Below are positions 22,667 through 30,505 of a DNA stretch of 30,505 nucleotides, piece by piece. Source of the stretch: a virus; the IMG/VR virus record IMGVR_UViG_3300033146_004445, positions 1 to 30,505 of that record. The stretch is one strand, 5' to 3'. The stretch's first letter is position 1, and the number at the start of each line of letters is the position of its first letter. The notes beneath the pieces are model-generated. The model searched no databases and was not told the origin of the DNA. It worked only from the letters and a program-made list of their open reading frames with translations. The translations under genes were made by a program, and so were the position numbers.

Positions 22667-23458
22667 ATGGCTAATGTAAAAAGATGGGCAATAAGAGATG
22701 CGGGTATCGCAACATTTTATGCTCTAACAGATATTACAAATGGAGCAAAAGCTGGAGAGCCAATTGTAACTTTACCTAGTTTAAAAACTAGTGGAGTAGA
22801 AACAACTGGTGAAACTGTTTATGCAAGAGGTGGAAGAGGAAATTCTAAATTAGTAGGTTTCTCAAGTAATAGAGAAGCAAAAATTACTTTTGAGAACGCT
22901 TTATTTGATAATGAGGCTTTGGGAATGTTGACTGGTAATATTGTTACTGAAGGTGTTGAAAATGTTGAAGTGCAGCATTTCTATAATGTTGTAACACCAG
23001 GTTCAGAGACTGTTACTCCAAGTGCAACTCCAGTTGCAGGAACTCAAGCTAGCGCTTTTCTTTATGTAGACGGTATGAAAGATGGAGAAGAATTACAAGC
23101 AACAGTAAATGGTAGCGATATTGATATAGATACTACTGGTTTATCAGCTGGCGATACAATAATAATTTATTACGTAGCAGCAACTGACGCTTTCTCTTCA
23201 ACTGTAAATGTTACTACTGATGCATTTGGTGGAACTTTCAAAGTTGTTCTTGATTTATTAGTAACTGATTCAGTTTCAAAAGCAGACTACGCAGCTCAAT
23301 TAGTTATACCTAACGCTAAGTTTGAAGATAATTTTAATTTAGATTTATCTGCAGACGGAGACCCTGCTACATTGAACTTAAATTTAGAAATATTGAAAGA
23401 TCCAAATTCTACAGATATGTGGAAGTTAATTATTTTTGATGATGAAACTTTATCATAA
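22667..23458 (+). CDS. Major tail (tube) protein
   Basis: A 263-residue protein. The opening (M-A-N-V-K-R-W-A-I-R-D-A-G) and the E-T-V-Y-A-R-G-G-R-G-N-S segment followed by A-K-I-T-F-E-N-A-L-F are typical of tail tube subunits, which stack as hexamers. Residues about 105-165 are a Thr/Val/Ala-rich beta insertion, perhaps a surface Ig-like module. AAGGAGG precedes the ATG. No sheath gene follows, so a non-contractile tail is likely. Confidence 0.82.
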   Translation: MANVKRWAIRDAGIATFYALTDITNGAKAGEPIVTLPSLKTSGVETTGETVYARGGRGNSKLVGFSSNREAKITFENALFDNEALGMLTGNIVTEGVENVEVQHFYNVVTPGSETVTPSATPVAGTQASAFLYVDGMKDGEELQATVNGSDIDIDTTGLSAGDTIIIYYVAATDAFSSTVNVTTDAFGGTFKVVLDLLVTDSVSKADYAAQLVIPNAKFEDNFNLDLSADGDPATLNLNLEILKDPNSTDMWKLIIFDDETLS

Positions 23459-23464
23459 AAAAAC

Positions 23465-23493
23465 TTGACAAGAAATAAATAGTATGATATAAT
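23465..23493 (+). promoter_or_regulatory. Internal late promoter before the tail chaperone
   Basis: TTGACA 23465-23470, 17-bp spacer, TATAAT 23488-23493, an exact consensus match just after the tail tube gene. Confidence 0.85.
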
Positions 23494-23536
23494 GGAAATA
23501 TAAGTAATTTAGAGATATAAGGAGGTCTTATTTATT

Positions 23537-24025
23537 ATGAAAATAGACGAAATGTATGAAGAAGTAATTATTAAAGAAAAAGAAGTTAAAGTTGGAGAAA
23601 CCACAATAAAAGTTAAACAATATTTACCTTTAAAAGAAAAATTTACTTTAATTTTAAATATTATAGAAGGTTCTTATTCAAAAGAAGGGTATAAAGGATT
23701 GTTATCTTATTTATCCTATAATATTAATATGATAGACTTTTATACAAATTTAGATTTTGAAACAGATTTAAGTTATTTTGATTTGATGGATTATTTAGAA
23801 GAGAATAATATTGTCGGTAAGGTTTTGAACGCGATACCTGAAACAGAAAAAGATTTTATTCAAAAAGTTTTACTTGAGGATTTAGAGGAGCGGAAGAAAA
23901 AAGAAGATAGTTTAATAGGAAATCTTGGTAAGTTATTCGGAGACTTAGCTGAAGAAATTAATTCTTTAGATGATGAAGTGCTGGATAGAGCTCGTAAGAT
24001 ACTTTCCTCAAGTCTCCCTGAGTAA
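23537..24025 (+). CDS. Tail assembly chaperone candidate
   Basis: A 162-residue acidic protein between the tail tube and tape measure genes, the fixed place of the gpG-type chaperone that binds the tape measure during tail assembly. It begins with beta-like V-x-V-G-x-T-x-I-K-V-K-Q-Y and continues as helices with Y-L-x-Y-x-x-N-I-N-M-I-D-F-Y. No frameshifted extension (the G-T product) is evident: a terminator follows its TAA instead. Confidence 0.72.
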   Translation: MKIDEMYEEVIIKEKEVKVGETTIKVKQYLPLKEKFTLILNIIEGSYSKEGYKGLLSYLSYNINMIDFYTNLDFETDLSYFDLMDYLEENNIVGKVLNAIPETEKDFIQKVLLEDLEERKKKEDSLIGNLGKLFGDLAEEINSLDDEVLDRARKILSSSLPE

Positions 24026-24051
24026 ACTATTGTTAAAATGATTTTTTTATT

Positions 24052-24079
24052 TAGGTAGCTTAAGGGCTACCTATTTTTT
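24052..24079 (+). terminator. Intrinsic terminator after the tail chaperone
   Basis: AGGTAGC, a short loop, GCTACCT and six T residues. With the promoter at 23465 this makes the chaperone a separate transcription unit inside the late operon. Confidence 0.85.
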
Positions 24080-24108
24080 ATACATAGAATAAAGAAAAGA
24101 GGTGAAGG

Positions 24109-25398
24109 ATGTCAACACAGCAAGAACGTAAAGAATATGCTAATATGGTGAATTTCTTTAGGGATACGAGTATAGCAGATCATAAAGCTCCTTATCTTAA
24201 GGATATAAAAAACAGATATAATAAAAAACAAAAAACCCATAACTTGTCGGATACAGATTTATATAGTATCGTGAAAGCTTTAAATGGAGTTGCTGAATCT
24301 GTAGCAGATCTTGATATGAATAAAATTTTTTATGAGTCTTTTGATAAAGTAGCAGAAGGAAAAGCACCAAAATCTAATTCTAATCCTCAAAAAGATATGG
24401 ACAAATTAATGAAAACATTAGAACTTTTTTTTGAAGGAGCAGACTTTAACGTCAATGACGTTCAAAAAGAAGTGCTTAAGTTTTATGAAGATGAACGAAT
24501 TAATATAGGAAATATTGGTAGAAAGAAACATATTTTAACTGAAGCACAAGTTAAAAAACTTAATAATATTTTTAAAAATGAGTTTAATGATTTACCAGCA
24601 GCAAGAACCGCTTTTGCAAACATTCTTACAATTTTACCTGAAATTAGAAAACCAGGAAACTTATGAAAATATAAAGATTGAAAAGGTCTGAAGCAAGGTT
24701 TGAGAGGTTACTGTAGTAACATAGTAGGAAGTTTTTTTGAAGGAGAAATTGCCAAAGCTTTAAATAATATTCAAAGCATTGATGATTTATATAATTTAAA
24801 AGCTACTGCAGTTGGCGGGAAAAATAAAAAAGAAGATTTAATTATCAAATTCGAAGCTATGTCTAAATTAGAGTCACAAAAAAAAGAAGAAAAAGTAGTA
24901 GCATTAAATTTAAAAAGTTATAAACTTACTAGGAAAAGTGGTATATCATTACATGGTACAACAATTAATGCAATAGAAAATGATTGAAGAAGCCCCACTA
25001 AAGACTTACAATTGTCAAGGATGTCTAAAATTCTAATGATGTCTGACGCAAAAGGATTTTTAAAAATTCATCAAAATAGTATTAGTATGCCAGACACAGT
25101 TGATATAAATAAAAGTCTATTTAAAAAATCTCCGAAAGGCGATACTGCTAAAAATATGATAAATACTCTTAAAAACTCTATGTATTTTAATGCAGATAGA
25201 ATTTTTGGAAAAGAAATATCTTTTTTAATGGGAAAGACAGAATTTATAGGAGGTAGTAAAATACTTAAAAATATTTTTACACCAGAAGAGTTTATAGATA
25301 GATTAGGTAGTAGTAATAAAGGATTGACTATGTCTGTAAGTGCGAATGAAAATGTAGATATAGTAGGTTTTTTAGCTGCGGAAGGAGGCAAGATATAA
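24109..25398 (+). CDS. Unknown protein before the tape measure, three in-frame TGA (Trp), nuclease-like motif
   Basis: A 429-residue protein read through TGA at 24664, 24679 and 24985 (codons 186, 191, 293). Around 205-270 it has G-S-F-F-E211-G-E, then K-E-D243-L-I-I, then L-N267-L-K269-S-Y, a spacing reminiscent of the PD-(D/E)XK core with Asn in place of the acidic residue. It occupies the slot where the second tail chaperone would sit but is larger and unlike one. It ends TAA-ATG against the tape measure. A virion-associated nuclease is one possibility; I am not sure. Confidence 0.75.
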
Positions 25399-28300
25399 AT
25401 GAGTTCAAGTTATAAAAAAGAATTTTTAATAGAAGTCCAACCCACAGTAAGTACTACTTCTATTTCAAAAATGGATAAAGAAGTTCAACAAATTATAGAA
25501 ACTGTAGAAAAAAATAAAAAAATTACTTTTGAAGCAGATACTAAGTTAAATGATAGACGAGAAATGGCATCTTTGGTAAAAGAAATAAAAGAAATAACAA
25601 AAGCTAAAAAAGTCAGTAGAAATATGAGTTTAATGGATTTTGACTTAGATAAGGAACAATTTAAACAAGCAGAAGTTGCTTTAAAAAGATATAGTGAATT
25701 AGCAGAATCTAGTGGGAATCATCGTGCCGAGGCTAATTTTTTAGAGTATGAAAAAATAGAAATTGAACTTAAAAAAATGGCAGACGCTGTCACTAGGTTA
25801 AAGAAATTAGGACCTCCAATTTCGGCAGAAGAAATTAAAGAAGCCGAAAAGGAGATGGAAAAATATAATACTGCTGCTCAGTCTGTTGCTAGAAGAGGAT
25901 GGGGAGAGAATGGTTTTACGTCTGGAACTAGAGCTGATTTAATTGCTCAAAACAATCAAAGACGTGGAATTAGTGTGATAGACACAGAAGGTTTAGATAC
26001 TTCTTCAGAAGCTTTACAAAGAATGACAGTATTATCAGATGAAATTATTGATAATTTTAAGAAGATAAATACAGAAACAGATAAAATGGATGGGACTTCT
26101 ACTGAAAAGACTGCAAAAGAAATGGACAAGCTTGGAGATAAATCTAAAGAAGCTGCAGATAATGCTAAAAAGACAGCTAAGAATACGAAAGACGTTGGGA
26201 ATTCTTCTACAGATATTAAAAAGACTACTAAAGCTACAGAAAGTCTTGCAGATAGTTTTAAAAAAATAGCTCGATGGAGTAGTATTGCTTATATGTGGAG
26301 AGAACTAGGACAGCAATTACGTTCTGCTATTGGCTACATTAGAGAATTTGATGTAGCGTTAACTGAGATAGCTGTTGTAACTGGAAAATCCAGAGAACAA
26401 GTATATGCATTAGGAAAAGAATTTAATAATATGGCGAGAAGACTTGGTAGAACTACCGCGGAAGTAACTCAAGCTTCAAAAATATTCTTCCGTCAAGGTA
26501 AAACAACTGAGCAAGTAATGAAGTTGGTTGAAGCTACAACTATAGCAGCTTCAGTGGCTCATATAGAATTAGCTGATGCTTCAGATTATTTAACATCTAC
26601 TTTGAATGGATTCCAAATGCAAGCTACAGAGGCTATGGATGTAGTAGATAAATTCTCTGCTGTAGGTGCAAATGCAGGAACATCTTTTGAAGAGATGGCT
26701 CAAGCGTTGAAAAAAGTTGCGTCAAGTGCGAATAATGCTAATGTAGATATAGATCATATGATTTCTTATTTAGCTACTGTATCAGAGGTTACTAGAGAGG
26801 CTCCAGAAAATATTGGTACTTCTTTCAAAACTTTGTTTGCTAGAATGAAAAAAATTACTGATGGAGAAATGCCCGAAGAATTAAATAAGGTAGATACTGC
26901 TTTAAAGAGTATTGGGATTTCTTTAACAGCGCCTTCAGGACAAATAGATTCATTACAAACTATTATAGAGCAATTAGGTGGACAATGGAAAAATTTAACT
27001 AAGAACCAACAAGCTTATCTTGCTACTACAATTGCTGGTACAAGACAACAAGTTAGATTTATATCTTTAATGGATAATTATAATAGGAGTTTAGAAATAT
27101 TAGAAACTTCATTAAATAGTGCTGGAGAATCTCAACAACAATTTGGAGCTTACTTAGATGGTATTGAAGCAAGCACTAAAGAACTTAAGTCTGGAATTGA
27201 AAATTTATATTCAATGTTGGTAAATTCAGAAGACATAAATAAGCTTATAGATCTATTAATAGATTTAACTTTTAGGGTAGAGAGTTTAGTAGATAAGATG
27301 GGAGCTTTTAAATTAATACTAGCTGCCGTTGCAAGTTTTATGGTCGGGAAGATGGTTATGTCTTTTGTTGCTGCTGAAGTTCAAGCTAAATTATTTGCAA
27401 GTTCTTTAAACGCTATAGGAGTTGGTGCGAAAGACGCTGCTGCAAGTTTGTTTGTAACAAGCTCCGCAGTAGAAGTGCTTACTGGGGCTTTCAAGATGTT
27501 AAAAATGGCTACACCATACTTATTAGCAATAGGCGCAGCCTTTATGATTGTTCATGAAGCGTTAGATAGAGTTAATTACAGTGTTGGAGAAGCTCAAGAA
27601 GATTTAAAAGAATTTAGAGATTTAGAAAACGAAATAAATAAGTTGGCAGAAGGTAAAGCCCAGATAAAAAAATATGAAGAACTAAATAAAGAGTTAAAAG
27701 ACGGGAATTTGACTTTAGAAGAGAGAAAAGATTTATTAGAAGAGATTGATAAATTAGAATTATCTATAGCTGGAAGAGTTAAGGGCGCTGGAACTCAGTT
27801 TAATGCTCAAGGAGAGAGAGTTGCAACTGATGTCGTTCAAATGAAGGCGGCTTGGCAAGCGGAAATGGATAAACAAATTATAGATATTGCAAAAAACTTA
27901 AAAGAAAATGATGTCGCTTATAAAACTATGGAAAAAGAAGTAGAAAGCTACGAACAAAAGGTAAAAGATTATAATGAGGCTATAGCAGATAGAAAAAAAT
28001 CTTCTTACACAGATCGTAGAGGCAATATTTCAGTAAATATTGTTGATAAGCCAAATGAAGCACAGCATAATAAAAATTTAAAAATCCTAGAAGACGCTAG
28101 GAAAGAATCTGCAAAAGCTTTAGTAGATTGGATAAATTCTAATGATATGACGATAAAAGAAGTCTTAAGTATATCAGAAGATAAGTTGACTGAAGCTCAA
28201 AAAAGTTTTGTAGATATTTACAAATTAAGAGGCGATAGAAAAACTATAAATGAATATGAATTTTTTACAAAAATATTACCTAAAATAGATACCAAAAAAG

Positions 28301-30505
28301 GTTCAAAAAGTTTTGTAGAGAAATATTGGACTGAATTTTTTGATGGAGTGGAAGATGTATCTGATGGTGCGATAAACCATCATACTGACTTATTAAAAGA
28401 TATTACTCAAGAATCTTTAAACAAAGTAATGAAGGAACTAAATAGTAATGACCCAAATATAGCATGAAGTAATAGTACTAATGCAGTGGGATATTTATTA
28501 GAAGGATTGAAAATAAATTTAGATGATTTTGATAGTCCTGAACAAAAAATGATAGTTGTTACACAAGCAATAGAAGACTTTAATAGCGCTGTAATGGAAA
28601 TGGAAAAAAGTAATAATACCGTTTTAAAAATAAAAGACAATTTAAATCAAATAAAAATAAATAAAAATACTATAAATGATTTACAAACTATGCTAGACAA
28701 AATTAAAGAGACTGGAAATCTTGATCTTGATGATATAATAAAATTAGAAAGCAAATACGATGATTTTAATGGAAATACTATAAATAGCATAGATAGCTTT
28801 GAAAAATTTGTTAGAGATAAAATGGGGATTGCTGAAGAATTAGTATCAGACTATGCTTTAAATGTTGCTTTATCTCAAACAAACATTGAAAAAAGTACAA
28901 GAACATTTTTAGAGAATACTATTAAGAATAAAGCCGATGCTCTTGGTATTTCTATAAGCAATGAACTTAGTTATGCTGCACAAGTAATAGCAATTGAAAA
29001 GGGAATTAGAGATTCTATTGATACTATATATGCTGGATATGGAAGTAGCCTTGGTTTAAATTCAAAACAGTTAGCACAGGCGAAATTAGATTCAGTTACT
29101 CTTGGAATAAAAAGATTTAGAGATTCTCTGAAAGAAACATTAGGAGATGATTTTCTTTCAGAATTCTTAAAGAACTTTACAAGCTCAACATCAACTGCCG
29201 CTGAAGAAACTTATTTAGATTTACTCAACGCTCAGAAAGCTCTTGCAGAAACTAAATATAGTAATTTAGAAGTAGATGATAAAATCCTTGACAATGGAAT
29301 CGATATGATTTCTAATTTAAATGAAAGGTTAGTTTTAGAAGAAAAAATTACAGCAGAACTGAAAAGTATGAAGAAAACTGCTTCGAAAGTTGAATTAGTC
29401 AATCTTCAAACACAAATAGAGGCTTCACTTGGTGCTACTAAACAATTAAAGAAAACAATTTCAGAACTTTATGATAAAGAAATCCAAAATGAACTTTCTA
29501 ATAGAAGAGATTTAGAACAAAGAGCTAAAGATGATTTAACAGAAATATATGATACTCAACACGAAGAAAGAATGTCAAGAGAGAATGAAGAATATGAAAC
29601 TTATAAGAAAAATAATGATCAAAGATTAAAAGACTTAAGAGATTTATATGCGGCTGAAGATTATGAGAATGATTTAAAGGATATGAGAAAAGATCAAGAA
29701 AAAATTCAAGACAAGATAAATGAGTATAAACTTATTGGAACAGCTGCTTCTAATAAAAAAATATTAGAATTACAAAAAGAGTATGACGATAAGCAAGCTG
29801 AAATTGATAAATCTAAAACAGATAAAACTAGAGAACAATCAATAAAAAAAATTGAAGAGGAGGGAACAGCTGCTTCTGATGCTCATGAGAATAGACTTGA
29901 TGAAATGGATGAAGAGCACGAAGAAAAAATTGATAATCTTAAAGAAGAGTTTGATATGACAAAACTTAATATTAAAAAATTAAAAGAGATTACAAAAGAT
30001 TTTGGAGAAGAAAGCCAAAGTGCTATTGGAAAAGTTATAACAGATCTTCAAGGGTTGGGTAAAGAATATGATTTAGTTACAGAAAAGGTAAATAAATTGC
30101 GTCTTGCAAATCTTAATAATTCCCCTGGAGATGACAAAAGTGGATTCTTTAGTATGGATAAACAAATTATGCAAGATTATATTAGTAATAAATTTAGCTG
30201 GAGTCCAGAACTTTCGAGTGATAGAAAAAAAGAGTTAAGCAGTAGGAATGATGCTATTAGAGAAAAATATAAAATAGATGAAGATAATATGACTTATACT
30301 GATATGGTCAAATTGTTTAAAGAACTCTATGGAGAAGACTTTGCCCCTACTCCTTATGCAGATGGTGGGATATCAACTTCCACACATATTGCTCAATTAC
30401 ATGGAACAGAGAGGGAACCTGAGTTTATATTTAACTATGAACAAATGGGTGCATTAAAAGGTATGTTGCAAGGAGAGACTGGAATAAATATTGGAACCTT
30501 AGTAA
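25399..30505 (+). CDS. Tape measure protein, partial at the window end, one in-frame TGA (Trp)
   Basis: At least 1702 residues; the frame is open to the last base once TGA at 28465 (codon 1023, N-I-A-(W)-S-N-S) is read as Trp. Residues about 290-490 match the conserved tape-measure core (E-I-A-V-V-T-G-K-S-R-E-Q-V, then A-S-K-I-F-F-R-Q-G, then A-P-E-N-I-G-T-S-F-K-T). Two hydrophobic stretches near 635-662 and 702-722 fit the membrane-inserting segments. Residues about 1365-1530 form a long K/E coiled coil. The end (Y-A-D-G-G-I-S and H-G-T-E-R-E-P-E-F-I-F) is a common tape-measure tail. It sets tail length and helps DNA entry. Confidence 0.93.

Noticed and set aside
25071-25391. Leftward 106-codon frame
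   Set aside because: It lies antisense to the recoded gene 24109-25398 and lacks expression signals.
8807-28467. TGA as selenocysteine or glycine
   Set aside because: There are too many sites with no downstream selenocysteine element visible, and the local contexts in terminase and the joining protein fit Trp rather than Gly.

Overview
This AT-rich window (roughly 30% GC by eye) is about one third or more of a tailed, siphovirus-like double-stranded DNA phage. Evidence is a complete head and tail module in canonical order: a PIN-PhoH ATPase, a zinc-ribbon protein, large terminase, portal, protease/scaffold, a head protein, major capsid, connectors, tail tube protein, a tail chaperone candidate and a tape measure cut by the window end. 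Near-consensus sigma-70/sigma-A promoters (TTGACA, 16-17 bp, TATAAT), GGAGG ribosome binding sites and AGA-rich arginine codons point to a low-GC Firmicutes or Mollicutes type host. No integrase, lysogeny module or insertion sequence was seen.

Positions 1-8220 hold about 19 small early-type genes, all leftward except one (6431-6889). Most have their own promoter and often their own terminator, which frequently carries the stop codon inside the hairpin. Recognisable products are a DnaQ-like exonuclease, a HAD-fold nucleotidase, two pairs of paralogous small proteins and a possible PD-(D/E)XK protein. Several genes under 60 codons were found by direct reading. Between genes lies a 54-bp dyad element made only of 4-bp anchors at fixed distance, TGTA-N10-TACA-N7-CCGG-N7-TGTA-N10-TACA, present in full or in part at eight places and compounded into a 76-bp-period array at 6965-7144.

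Positions 8220-8806 are non-coding: a very AT-rich tract with a perfect 23-bp inverted repeat, a short G/C-rich segment and three and a half copies of a 25-bp direct repeat. It is the best candidate for a replication origin. Positions 8807-10115 are a leftward two-gene operon: an RtcB-family protein whose metal-binding and guanylation residues are nearly all replaced, and a helix-hairpin-helix protein.

Positions 10251-30505 are the rightward late operon behind two tandem consensus promoters. Its genes must be read with TGA as tryptophan. Fourteen in-frame TGA codons interrupt eight late genes (terminase, portal, connectors, tail proteins and tape measure), while no late gene ends in TGA; all end in TAA or TAG. 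A fifteenth lies in the helix-hairpin-helix gene. Three early genes end at a TGA instead, and two of these would run through their terminators if TGA were sense. The window therefore seems to mix two codes: standard or neutral in early genes and TGA=Trp in late genes. No intact suppressor tRNA is visible, but a promoter-driven, tRNA-like locus with two T-arm hairpins lies at 5351-5470.
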